A DNA stretch of 64,000 nt from Vagococcus allomyrinae (GTDB lineage Bacteria > Bacillota > Bacilli > Lactobacillales > Vagococcaceae). Positions 27,649-39,118 of the stretch are shown piece by piece. Each line of letters begins with the position of its first letter. Position 1 is the stretch's first letter. Below the pieces are notes generated by a model. The model was not told the origin of the DNA. It worked only from the letters and a program-made list of their open reading frames with translations, and ran no database searches. The stretch spans positions 1 through 64,000 of the forward strand of contig NZ_JAEEGA010000020.1 in assembly GCF_017829975.1 (NCBI RefSeq), in the 5' to 3' direction. The translations under genes and the position numbers were made by a program.

Positions 27649-28821
27649 AGCCTTTTTTAATATTGTAAAAAAGAATAAACTGACCTTTATTTTAGCCATC
27701 GCCATTAACCTGGCTATTACCATCGCTTATTCACAAATCAATCAAACAGAAAACGGAGGCACCTTTGAGGCAGATAAAAGTCAAATCGCCGTTATTAACG
27801 AAGACAATGGGCTGATCTCTCAAACATTAGTTGACTACTTAGGGGAAAACAGCACCGTGGTTTCAATTGACACGTCTGAAAAAGGGCAACAAGACGCTCT
27901 CTTCTTTAAGGAAGTCATGTATATTGTGACCATTCCTAAAAATTTTTCTACTCAGTTAGCTGCCGGAGAGAAACCCACTCTGCCGACAAAGTCAGTCCCT
28001 AACTCACAAGCAGACTTCCAAACAACAGCTCTAATCAATCAATTTGTCAATAAAGTCGCTTTTTACTATGAGACATTTCCCGAAAAAAGTGACGCTGCCA
28101 TCATTAACATGGTAACAGACAACTTAGCAAAAATGCTACTGTGTCATTCGAAGCTGCTGACACAACAGAAAATAAAAATGAAACGGCTCGGATCTTTAAT
28201 TTATTGGCTTATGGTCTCTTTATGACGATTCTGTCATCCATTGGCATCGTCAGTATCTCAATGAACCGCCAAGACTTAAAAGCTCGCAATAATTGCTCGC
28301 CTCTTTCTGAGCGCAAACGAAGTACCTACTTTTATTCAGCAGTTGCACTTTTTTCCTTTGGCAGTTGGCTAGTTTTTGTGGCAATTAGTCTCGTTTTATC
28401 TAAATCAAGCCCTACTGATTTAATGACCCAACTATTATTACTGAATGCCTTCGTGTTCTTATTGGCGATGATTAGTCTCGCCGTAACCGTGGCCTATTTT
28501 GTAACCACAACCGAAATGATTTCAGGACTTAATAACATCCTTGTCTTAGGTACATGCTTTATCAGTGGCGCCTTTGTTCCTCAAGAGATGATGAGCGAAC
28601 CAGTTTTAAAAATCTCGTCCTTCTTTCCAACTTATTGGTTTATTACAAATAACCATTTAATCGCCGATTTAGAAACCTATAATTCTCATACCCTAACAGA
28701 ATTTTATTTCAATCTCGGTATTTTATTACTCTTTGTTTTAGCCTTTGCCTTAATCGGCTTTATCGTTCGTAGAGAACGCGGTGGCTTAACAAAATACCAA
28801 TTAACACCTAAAAAAGCTTAA
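27635..28821 (+). pseudogene. Second ABC-2 permease (LnrN-like), broken by a one-base frameshift
   Basis: Two reading frames together make one permease. Frame 1 (27635 to about 28130) encodes the N-terminal helix and extracellular domain. Frame 2 (from about 28130 to 28821) encodes five membrane helices, starting with NLLAYGLFMTILSSIGIVSI. The break is at a run of five A (28129-28133); one more A would give GCA AAA AAT GCT and a 395-residue protein, close in size to its 380-residue partner. The frame 1 product would end at 28225. This may be a real inactivating deletion, slippage at the A run, or a sequencing error. Confidence 0.85.
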
Positions 28822-28865
28822 AAAAACTGTCTATTCCTTTCAAAAAAAGGAGTAGACAGTTTTTT
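28822..28865. terminator. Bidirectional terminator after the LnrLMN-like operon
   Basis: An arm at 28822-28840 pairs with 28847-28865 (AAAAACTGTCTA with TAGACAGTTTTT, plus inner TCCTTT/AAAGGA). It lies between convergent genes, with A and T runs on both sides. Confidence 0.85.
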
Positions 28866-28870
28866 ATTTA

Positions 28871-30658
28871 TCACTCTTGCTTACTTTTTTGCAAACGATA
28901 CATATCATAATACAAACCACCTTGATCGATTAACTGATCGTGATTCCCCCGTTCAACGATCGTCCCCTTATCTAAAACAAGAATCAGATCTGCATCACGA
29001 ATGGTCGATAATCTATGGGCGATGGCCAGTGTCGTCCGACCTTGACGCATTTTCGCCAAGCCCTCTTGAATCAAGCCTTCTGTCTCAGTATCAATATTGG
29101 CTGTGGCTTCATCCAGAACCAATATTTTCGGATCGGTTACAATTGTTCTTGCAAAAGAAATCAATTGACGTTGACCACTTGAGTAACTAGCCCCACGTTC
29201 AATTACTTTTGCGTGGTATTTGTCCGGCAAGGTATTGATAAATTTATCTGCTTGCACAAATTCAGCTGCATCTCGAATTTGATTATCTGTAATGTCTTTA
29301 TTCAACATGCGAATATTTCCCGAAATATCCCCATAAAACATAAAGGCATCTTGGAGGACTAGCCCCATTTTTTTTCGCAATTCCTCCATCGGGTATTGAC
29401 GTATATCTAGGTCATCAATTAAGATCTCCCCTTCATAAAACTCATAAAATCGCATCATCACATTGATGATAGAGCTTTTCCCACTACCAGTATGACCGAC
29501 TAACGCCACGGTTTCACCGGCATTTGCCACGAAACTGATATTTTTTAATACCTTATGCTGGCCATCATAAGAAAAGCTGACATTTCTAAATTCCACTTTG
29601 CCAATGCTGATTTCCGCCTTTGCATCAGGATCTTGTTGTGGGGCTAATTCTTCATCGTCCATAATTTTCAAAATTCGACTGCCAGCCACCATTCCATCTT
29701 GAAAAACACTCAGAAAATCCATCATGTTAATCATCGGTTGAAAAAAAGTTCTCACATAGGAAATAAAGACAAAAATAACCCCAACTTCCAATGGTCCTTC
29801 CAATGAAATAACCCCAAAATACCCCAGAACTAACCCCATTGCCAAGGCAACCAACAAATTAATCACTGGCGCTAACAAAAGCGAGTTTGTTCGAATCATT
29901 TGAAAACGGGTTTGTAAATACTCTTCATTGGTTTTATCAAATTCTTTCTCTAACCGCTTTTCTTGGCGAAACTGTTGAATGATACTCATCCCAGAAATAG
30001 ACTCGTTTAACTTGGTATTTAGCTGGCTCAAACGCTCGCGCATATTGCGATAAACTCTCGAGCTAAACTGTTGATAATACCAGATAATTACCAATAAAAT
30101 TGGTAAAAAGAACAAACAAATCAAAGTCAGCTTAACATTAATGGTAAACATGGCAGCAAATGACGAAACAATCCCAAAGATTCCCGTTAAGACAAAGAGA
30201 AAGACATACCAAAATTCAAACAGTGATTCTGTGTCATTTGTGACGCGAGACACGATTGAACCAGCTGGTGTCTTATCGAAATATCGCATCCCCATCGTGT
30301 GAAGTTTTTCAAATAGCTGACTGCGAATGTGTTGATAGGTTTTTAAAGACGCCTTTGAATACAAGTAAAACTGAAAAAACCAAACGACCGCTTTGATTAA
30401 AGTACCCACTAAATATAAGAGGGCGAAGAATAAGATTGTTTGTTGCGTAGCAGTTTGCGGCTGTAAATAGTCATCAATTAACACTTGAATAATCTTTGGC
30501 ATCATGATGTTAATCACCGATAAAACAACTGCTAATAAAATTGCCACTGAAAATTGAAGCTTGAAGGGTTTCGTGTATTTTAAGAGACGCTTGACGATCG
30601 TCACCTGTTCTTTAACAGGAATTGATTTGGCCCAAGCGGATTCAACTTGTTCTGACAT
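28871..30658 (-). CDS. Heterodimeric ABC multidrug exporter subunit (EfrB/BmrD-like)
   Basis: A 595-residue half-transporter with six membrane helices and a nucleotide-binding domain. Walker A is GHTGSGKS and Walker B LVLDEATANID with the catalytic Glu intact. The ABC signature is degenerate, YSSGQRQ in place of LSGGQ. This complements its partner, which has a good signature but lacks the Glu. Together they form the single competent ATP site known from BmrC/BmrD and EfrA/EfrB-type exporters. Its ATG shares one base with the partner's stop codon. Confidence 0.93.
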   Translation of the reverse strand: MSEQVESAWAKSIPVKEQVTIVKRLLKYTKPFKLQFSVAILLAVVLSVINIMMPKIIQVLIDDYLQPQTATQQTILFFALLYLVGTLIKAVVWFFQFYLYSKASLKTYQHIRSQLFEKLHTMGMRYFDKTPAGSIVSRVTNDTESLFEFWYVFLFVLTGIFGIVSSFAAMFTINVKLTLICLFFLPILLVIIWYYQQFSSRVYRNMRERLSQLNTKLNESISGMSIIQQFRQEKRLEKEFDKTNEEYLQTRFQMIRTNSLLLAPVINLLVALAMGLVLGYFGVISLEGPLEVGVIFVFISYVRTFFQPMINMMDFLSVFQDGMVAGSRILKIMDDEELAPQQDPDAKAEISIGKVEFRNVSFSYDGQHKVLKNISFVANAGETVALVGHTGSGKSSIINVMMRFYEFYEGEILIDDLDIRQYPMEELRKKMGLVLQDAFMFYGDISGNIRMLNKDITDNQIRDAAEFVQADKFINTLPDKYHAKVIERGASYSSGQRQLISFARTIVTDPKILVLDEATANIDTETEGLIQEGLAKMRQGRTTLAIAHRLSTIRDADLILVLDKGTIVERGNHDQLIDQGGLYYDMYRLQKSKQE

Positions 30659-32409
30659 TAATCGCTACCTCCTTCAATTTTGGCTTCTAACTGCTGTTGA
30701 TCGTACATTTTGGCATACCAGCCATTTAAAGCAATTAGCTCATCATGATTGCCACGTTCCACAATCTGACCATCTTCTACCACAATAATTTCTTGAGCAT
30801 GCATTACACTGCTAATGCGATGCGCAGCAATAATCGTGGTTTTATCACCACGAATCGTTTTCAAATTGGAGAGAATTCGCTCCTCTGTTTTAGCATCAAC
30901 TGCTGATAAGGCATCGTCCAAAATCAGCAACTCAGGGTTAATCATCAACGCTCTAGCGATTGATAGCCGTTGTTTTTGCCCACCGGACAACGAAACACCC
31001 CGTTCACCAACCATCGTGTCATAACCTTTTGGCATGTCGACAATATCATCATGAATCGCAGTCAGTTCCGCTGCTCTTTCAACCTCCCCTTGACTGCCCT
31101 CAGGATTAGCAAACCGAATATTATCACGAATTGTCATAGAAAATAAAAAATGATCTTGCGGCACATAACCGATTGAATTTAGTAGGGCATCTAAGGAATA
31201 GTCCCGTATATCATGACCCCCAAAGGTAATCATTCCTTCGTATTCATCGTACTCTCTTAACAAAAGCTTCATAATAGTGGTTTTGCCAGATCCGGTTTTA
31301 CCCACGATTCCTAAGGTACTTCCTTCTTCAATTTTAAACTGAACATTCTTTAGTGTCTCAACTTCATCATCGTGATAGCGGAAAGAGCTCATGTCAAAAT
31401 TCAACTGTCCCTTAGCCACTTCTTGAATAGCCCCTTCTCTTTCAACGATATGTGATTTTTCATGCAACAGCTCTTGAACACGATCATAGCTGGCACTACC
31501 TCTTTCCAAAACGTTAAACAAGCGACCGATGGCAAACATTGGCCAAATCAACATGGAAATATAATCAATAAAGGTAATTAACTGACCAATCGTAATCACA
31601 TTTTTCATAATAAAGGTCCCACCAACGATGATGGTTAAAATGTAAGACAGTCCAATAATTAGGGTGATGATTGGATCAAACAAGGCATCTAGAACATTGA
31701 CCCGGTTAACTTTGACAATCGCATCGTTGACTTTTTCCTGAAAATCTTCCATGTCTTCTCGCTCTTGACCAAAAGTTTTGATCACTTTTATCCCAGTAAT
31801 ACTCTCTTGGGTCTTATCGTTAATTGTTGAAAATGCTTCCTGAGACTTTCGAAAAGCACCGTGTAGCTCCGATCCTAATTTTCGTGAGGTAAAAGCCAGT
31901 AGCGGCAATGGCAATAAAGCGATTAAGGTTAAACGCCAATCTACAAAGAGAATCATGGCAATAATCGTGACACCGCCGTTTACTAGCGAATCTGCGAAAG
32001 TTAAAATCCCCGCACCTGCGACATTTTGAATCGCAGATAAATCATTCGTAGCGTGAGCCATTAAATCCCCTGTTCGGTATTTTTGGAAAAAAACGTTATC
32101 CATCACAGTAAAGTGATGAAACAATTGCTTTCTTAAAGATTTTTCTAACTTAGCGGCACTTCCCCAAATATTAGTCCGCCAAACATAGCGTAAGATGTAC
32201 TGTAAGATTGCCACACCTACCACAATGCTAACCCACATAATTAAGCGTTTAGCCGTCAGAGTTTTGTCAGCAATTTCATCAATGACAATTCCGATAATTC
32301 GCGGCGATACAATTTGTAACATTGACACAATCACAAGTGAGGTCACGCCAATAATATAGGATTTTCGTTCTTCTTTAAAAAACCATCCCAGTTTCCTAAA
32401 AATCTGCAT
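30658..32409 (-). CDS. Heterodimeric ABC multidrug exporter subunit (EfrA/BmrC-like)
   Basis: A 583-residue half-transporter, first gene of the pair. Six membrane helices occupy the first 310 residues. Walker A is GKTGSGKT, the signature LSGGQKQR is canonical, but Walker B reads LLILDDALSAVD, with Asp where the catalytic Glu should be. That is the normal asymmetry of this exporter class. Substrates of relatives include fluoroquinolones, dyes and other drugs; which apply here is unknown. Confidence 0.93.
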   Translation of the reverse strand: MQIFRKLGWFFKEERKSYIIGVTSLVIVSMLQIVSPRIIGIVIDEIADKTLTAKRLIMWVSIVVGVAILQYILRYVWRTNIWGSAAKLEKSLRKQLFHHFTVMDNVFFQKYRTGDLMAHATNDLSAIQNVAGAGILTFADSLVNGGVTIIAMILFVDWRLTLIALLPLPLLAFTSRKLGSELHGAFRKSQEAFSTINDKTQESITGIKVIKTFGQEREDMEDFQEKVNDAIVKVNRVNVLDALFDPIITLIIGLSYILTIIVGGTFIMKNVITIGQLITFIDYISMLIWPMFAIGRLFNVLERGSASYDRVQELLHEKSHIVEREGAIQEVAKGQLNFDMSSFRYHDDEVETLKNVQFKIEEGSTLGIVGKTGSGKTTIMKLLLREYDEYEGMITFGGHDIRDYSLDALLNSIGYVPQDHFLFSMTIRDNIRFANPEGSQGEVERAAELTAIHDDIVDMPKGYDTMVGERGVSLSGGQKQRLSIARALMINPELLILDDALSAVDAKTEERILSNLKTIRGDKTTIIAAHRISSVMHAQEIIVVEDGQIVERGNHDELIALNGWYAKMYDQQQLEAKIEGGSD

Positions 32410-32492
32410 CTGTTCTCCTTCAACTCCTCATTTTCAAATTTGAGTACAAATCTCTCCCTGTCCTTCGTTTGACGGTTTAGCGTTCAAAGGCG

Positions 32493-32530
32493 CAAAAAAA
32501 CAAGCAGATTAAAAAATCTGCCCGTTTTTT
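32493..32530. terminator. Terminator of yneF
   Basis: GCAGATT (32504-32510) pairs with AATCTGC (32515-32521), extended outward by A7C and GT7. It is located directly downstream of yneF on the minus strand. Confidence 0.75.
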
Positions 32531-32557
32531 TGTTTTCATACGATTAGCTTCAAAATA

Positions 32558-32791
32558 CTATTTTTTTTCAGGCTTACCTGCCTGATTTTTCATATTTTGC
32601 ATCATTTGACGAATTTTCTTCTCAGATGGTTTTTGTCCCATTTGCATCATCATCATACGTAACATATCCTCATTAACGGGAGGATTTTTCTTTAAGTAAT
32701 CTTCCATATATTTACGCGCAAGAAAGAATCCACCAACTGCGCCTAGTGCCAAAGCAATGATTGCGATTAAAATTACATATCCTGTACTCAT
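32558..32791 (-). CDS. yneF: YneF-family (UPF0154) small membrane protein
   Basis: A 77-residue protein with one N-terminal membrane helix (about 4-26) followed by a charged tail that includes [20 protein letters not shown], the family hallmark. It is conserved across Firmicutes and its function is unknown. GGAGAGG precedes ATG 32791. It is followed by a terminator, separating it from the ABC exporter genes. Confidence 0.92.
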   Translation of the reverse strand: MSTGYVILIAIIALALGAVGGFFLARKYMEDYLKKNPPVNEDMLRMMMMQMGQKPSEKKIRQMMQNMKNQAGKPEKK

Positions 32792-32920
32792 TATTACCTC
32801 TCCTTCCTTTCAACTTGTACTCTCAATAACCAATTGTACTAAAAAAGAGCTCAAATGAAAAGTTAAAACTTAAAAATAAGTAAATCTTTTTTTTATTACC
32901 ATTTAAAAAAGAAAAAAAGT

Positions 32921-33808
32921 CTATCCAGCCGTTATCTCTGTTAATAAATTTTCGTTAAAAACCCCTGAGCGCAACATGGCAATTTCATGCTTATAAGGAG
33001 CTTTTGCTGTTTTTTTATCTTCCCCAACATAGGGTGTTTCCAAAATCTTAGGCAAATCGGCTAATTGTGGGTGATGAACAATTCGATTTAAAGCTTCAAA
33101 GCCAATGGTACCAAAGCCTATATTCGCATGACGATCCTTGTGAGAACCTCGTGGATTTTTAGAATCATTGACGTGAACCACCTTTAGACGATCCAAACCA
33201 ATAATGTTGTCAAATTCAGCTAATACCTTATCAAAATCTGTCACATCATACCCCGCATCATTAATGTGACACGTATCAAGGGTGACAGATAATTTTTCGT
33301 TAAACGTGACACCTTCAATAATCGCAGCTATTTCTTCAAAACTCCGACCAATTTCAGTCCCTTTCCCAGCCATGGTTTCCAGTGCTATTTGCGGAATTTG
33401 ATCACGTGTCAAAACTTCATTTAAGCCTTTGATGATTTGCTGAATCGCCGCCTCTGGACCGGCCCCAACATGAGCTCCTGGATGCATGGTGATTTGAGTA
33501 CCACCCAAGGCCTCTGAACGACCGATCTCTTCTCGTAAAAACTGCGTGGCAAATCCAAAATTTTCTGGTTTAATCGTGTTACCTAAATTGATGATATAAG
33601 GGGCATGGACCACCATATGACTTAATCCTTTTTCTGTCATCAAAGCTTTTCCCGCTTCAATATTCATGTCTTCAATCGCCTTGCGCCGCGTATTTTGCGG
33701 TGCTCCTGTATAAATCATAAAAGTACTAGCCTCATAGCTAGCCGCTTCTTCTGCCGATCCTAATAACATTTTTTTCCCACTCATACTAACATGTGATCCA
33801 ATTAACAT
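32921..33808 (-). CDS. nfo: Endonuclease IV (deoxyribonuclease IV)
   Basis: A Zn-dependent AP endonuclease of base-excision repair with a TIM-barrel fold and 295 residues. The N-terminus reads [14 protein letters not shown]. Metal ligands appear in [46 protein letters not shown] and the Glu of LETPY. GGGAGG precedes ATG 33808. It stands alone. Confidence 0.96.
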   Translation of the reverse strand: MLIGSHVSMSGKKMLLGSAEEAASYEASTFMIYTGAPQNTRRKAIEDMNIEAGKALMTEKGLSHMVVHAPYIINLGNTIKPENFGFATQFLREEIGRSEALGGTQITMHPGAHVGAGPEAAIQQIIKGLNEVLTRDQIPQIALETMAGKGTEIGRSFEEIAAIIEGVTFNEKLSVTLDTCHINDAGYDVTDFDKVLAEFDNIIGLDRLKVVHVNDSKNPRGSHKDRHANIGFGTIGFEALNRIVHHPQLADLPKILETPYVGEDKKTAKAPYKHEIAMLRSGVFNENLLTEITAG

Positions 33809-34104
33809 AATTGATAGCCTCCCTTTTCTATAGGTTTAATCTCTCAATCAAACCTCAACTCCTAAATTGTATAACTCTTTGGCCCAAGTCTCAATATAAT
33901 TGCCTTAATTCCTAAAATTCTCCCCTTTTAGATTCTTGCAAGACATTACCTATCCCTATAACAATCACTCAACAAATAGATGGTTAAATTTTCCATTAGG
34001 TGACAATTTCTTAAGGTTTCCCCATTAACTTTCTTGAAAGCTAGGCATGTCCTTATTTATTTGTTATAATTAACCGATATAATCTATAGTTTGAGGTGAA
34101 TTTT
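33809..34104. other. Divergent intergenic region between nfo and the PBP gene
   Basis: No gene is seen. The plus strand has a -10 TATAAT at 34065-34070 with TG one base before it (extended -10 type) and a weak -35 near 34042, the likely PBP promoter. The nfo promoter must also lie here, but I cannot place it. Confidence 0.4.
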
Positions 34105-36558
34105 TTGTTGTTTAATCGAAATACTAAAAATAAAATACAGCAATCATTAGGGACGGCTAAAGACGCTTTCGCTAAAAGCGACCAGACAGCTAAAGATAAA
34201 CTACTCTTTGCCTTTAATGTCACCTTCGATGTGTTGAAGTCCTTGATTTACTTCATCGTTGTGGTTTTCCTCTTTTTAGGTGCTTTAGGCGGTGGTATCG
34301 GCATTGGCTATTTTGCCTACCTTGTTTCAGACACGCCAGTTCCAGATAAACAAGAACTGCAAAATAAAATAAATGATGTTGAACAACTGTCGACCATCAC
34401 CTATGCCGGTGGTGAAAAAATTGCTGATATTCGTTCTGATTTAATCCGCACAAACGTGGCTTCAGATCAAATCTCACCCTTAGTAAAAAAAGCTCTTATT
34501 TCAACCGAAGATGAGTACTTTGATGTCCACAAAGGAATTGTCCCTAAAGCCGTGATCAGAGCGCTGGTTTCTGACGCAACTGGTCTTGGAGGATCTTCTG
34601 GTGGGTCAACGATCACTCAGCAACTGGTTAAACAACAAGTCTTGACTAGCGAAACTTCTTATAAACGAAAAGCCAATGAGATTGTCTTGGCTATGCGAGT
34701 TGAAAAATTTTTCTCAAAAGATGAAATCATTACGTCTTACCTTAACGTCTCACCTTTTGGCCGCAACAATAAGGGACAAAATATCGCTGGTGTCCAAGAA
34801 GCGGCTAAAGGGATTTTTAATACAACCGCCGACAAGTTAAACTTACCTCAGGCTGCTTTTATTGCCGGCTTACCTCAAAGTCCAATTAGCTATAGCCCTT
34901 ATCTTAATACTGGTGAGTTACGCGAAGATCAGTCATTGGGCTTAGAACGTAAGGATCAGGTTCTATATAATATGTACAAAGAAGGATATATTACCAAACA
35001 AGAATACGATGACGCTAAAAACTACGACTTAACTCAGGACTTTAAACCGAGTGAAGATGTAACAGACAATGTCAACGGTTATCTATACGATTATACCTAC
35101 GACCAAGCCATTAAGATTCTCATGCCGATTTACTATGAAGCGGACGGACTTAAAACAGAAGACCTGACTAACAACGATAAACTCAGCTCTAAGTATTACG
35201 ATATTGCCGCTCGAGAGTTACGCCGAGACGGGTATACCGTGCAAACAACCATTGACAAAACTGTCTATGAGGCCATGCAAAACGCCACAGCTAATTATGC
35301 TGGGATGTTTATTGGGGATTATGGTATCGAAACCAGCAGTGTCTTATTAGATAACCAAACAGGTCGAATTATTAGCTTTATTGCCGGGCGCGACTTTAAT
35401 CAAAATAAAAACAATCACGCCTTTACAACCCGACGCTCACCAGGTTCCACAATCAAACCCATCCTAGCTTACGCACCAGCGATTGATGCAGGACTAATTG
35501 GAAGTGAATCAAAACTGTCGAATTTTTCGCGAAAATACAAAGGTGACGACAGCGACAAAGACTTGATGAACTACAGCCGACAGCCCTCAACTGGCTTTGA
35601 ATCTGCTAGACAAGCCTTAAAGATGTCTGATAACGTACCTGCTGTCGAGCTTTATCTGGAACTGCTAAAGGTGGCGGATCCTAAAGAATACTATGATAAA
35701 ATGAATATGACCATGACCGATAGTGATTTTTACGGCGTTGAATCAATTGCTGTTGGCGGAACTACAAAAGGACCGACTAACTTGGAGCAAACCAATGCCT
35801 TTGCTACCTTAGCGAATAAAGGGAGCTACTCCCAGGGCTATTCGATTGAAAAAATCACTGATAATAATGGTAACATCATTTATCAACATGAAGTCAAACC
35901 CGTTTCAGTTTTCTCACCTGCAACAGCCTCCATTATGAATGACATGATGCGTGACGTCATTACTAGCGGAACAGGAACAATGTCCAAAAATACGCTAGCT
36001 AGTATGGGGAGTGGCTTAACCAATGCTGACTGGGTCGGCAAAACAGGAACATCAGAAAATAATGGTGACTACTGGTTCATCGCCTCAACACCAAAAGTCA
36101 GCTTGTCCAATTGGATTGGTTATTCAGATGCTGTCATCCCAATGGATGCCGCCTATGGACAGAACAACATGCAGTTATGGGCCTACATTGCCAATGCTGC
36201 CTACGAGGCTAACCCTGCCCTATTTGGTATTACTGAGCGCTTTACGCTTGATCCTAGCGTCATTCACGCCGAAGTCTCTGACTTTAGTGGACAGAAGCTG
36301 GGAACTGCTATGGTTGAAGGCAGCACATGGACTGTGCCAGGTAAAAAAATCGAGTCACTTTGGGCTAAAACTGGACCGTCAGCGACCCAATTTAGATTTG
36401 GCATGGGCGCAACAGATGCTCAATACCTTAAAACTTGGAACGATAGTTATGTTAAACCTAAAGCACCAGCTAAAACAACACCAAGCAGTTCGACCAATCG
36501 CACAAATTCCAATGTAACCAATAATGTTACTGAGAAAAAAGACGATGAAGACGACTAA
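34105..36558 (+). CDS. Class A penicillin-binding protein (bifunctional)
   Basis: A peptidoglycan synthase of about 817 residues that polymerises glycan strands and cross-links peptides. It has a cytoplasmic N-terminus, one membrane helix (about 50-78), a GT51 domain (STEDEYFDVHKG; GGSTITQQLVKQ) and a transpeptidase with SPGSTIKP (active Ser and Lys), SDN and KTGTSE. The tail is a Ser/Thr/Asn-rich linker ending acidic. The start was set at TTG 34105, 8 bases after GAGG; GTG 34096 overlaps that site. It looks like the PBP2A type of enterococci. Confidence 0.94.
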   Translation: MLFNRNTKNKIQQSLGTAKDAFAKSDQTAKDKLLFAFNVTFDVLKSLIYFIVVVFLFLGALGGGIGIGYFAYLVSDTPVPDKQELQNKINDVEQLSTITYAGGEKIADIRSDLIRTNVASDQISPLVKKALISTEDEYFDVHKGIVPKAVIRALVSDATGLGGSSGGSTITQQLVKQQVLTSETSYKRKANEIVLAMRVEKFFSKDEIITSYLNVSPFGRNNKGQNIAGVQEAAKGIFNTTADKLNLPQAAFIAGLPQSPISYSPYLNTGELREDQSLGLERKDQVLYNMYKEGYITKQEYDDAKNYDLTQDFKPSEDVTDNVNGYLYDYTYDQAIKILMPIYYEADGLKTEDLTNNDKLSSKYYDIAARELRRDGYTVQTTIDKTVYEAMQNATANYAGMFIGDYGIETSSVLLDNQTGRIISFIAGRDFNQNKNNHAFTTRRSPGSTIKPILAYAPAIDAGLIGSESKLSNFSRKYKGDDSDKDLMNYSRQPSTGFESARQALKMSDNVPAVELYLELLKVADPKEYYDKMNMTMTDSDFYGVESIAVGGTTKGPTNLEQTNAFATLANKGSYSQGYSIEKITDNNGNIIYQHEVKPVSVFSPATASIMNDMMRDVITSGTGTMSKNTLASMGSGLTNADWVGKTGTSENNGDYWFIASTPKVSLSNWIGYSDAVIPMDAAYGQNNMQLWAYIANAAYEANPALFGITERFTLDPSVIHAEVSDFSGQKLGTAMVEGSTWTVPGKKIESLWAKTGPSATQFRFGMGATDAQYLKTWNDSYVKPKAPAKTTPSSSTNRTNSNVTNNVTEKKDDEDD

Positions 36559-36562
36559 ACTC

Positions 36563-36600
36563 AACACCCCCTGAGACAAATGTCTCAGGGGGTGTTTTTA
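36563..36600 (+). terminator. PBP gene terminator
   Basis: A perfect 16-bp stem, AACACCCCCTGAGACA (36563-36578) with 36581-36596, followed by T5. Confidence 0.92.
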
Positions 36601-36611
36601 TGAAAGTTAAG

Positions 36612-37120
36612 TTATGCTAACTGGCTGCCATTACTTGCACGCACTTGTTTATACCAACTAAACGATTTTTTAAGCGTTCGTTTCAAACTTCCCTGACCAT
36701 CATTATCTTGGTCGACATCAATAAAGCCATAGCGCTTCTTCAGCTCGCCGGTTCCTACTGAAATCAAATCAATAGGTCCCCACATCGTATAACCAATTAG
36801 TGCAACCCCATCTCCCATCGCTGCATTCAGGCTCAATATCTGTTCGCGTAAATAATCAATGGGATACGGCCATCTGCCTCAACATCCAGCAGCGGCACTT
36901 GATAGCAATCATAGAGTTTGGTTAATGTCTAACGCCATCCGACAGGATCTAGTTGCCAGCCCCAATCACTGCTCGCTAAATAAGGATTTTTCGCGCTTCC
37001 CATTAAATTCCCCATGGTCAATTCATGCCCATTCTCAGCCGAGACACTGCTAGAAAAAGAGTTGTTGTCCTCATAAAAAAACTGGTGGAAATGTCCTTCC
37101 TTTTCCCTCTTGCTTGCCAC
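36612..37120 (-). pseudogene. Remnant of a GH1 6-phospho-beta-glucosidase (bglA-like)
   Basis: Pieces of a GH1 enzyme survive in several frames. 37120-36929 reads MGNLMGSAKNPYLASSDWGW then QLDPVGWR and a TAG stop; in the same frame beyond it TLTKLYDCYQVPL continues. After a deletion and frameshift, DYLREQ and DGVALIGYTMWGPIDLIS to the C-terminus GSQLA follow (about 36866-36612). The N-terminal two thirds (with the acid/base Glu) and the nucleophile ENG segment are gone. It lies directly after the PTS gene, where an active enzyme is expected. The locus can therefore import but not split the sugar here. Confidence 0.85.
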
Positions 37121-37135
37121 CTCAAACTGGTGACA

Positions 37136-39079
<1,944 letters not shown>

Positions 39080-39118
39080 TTATAAGATGTATTAATCTGC
39101 CTCAAAGACAGGAATAAA

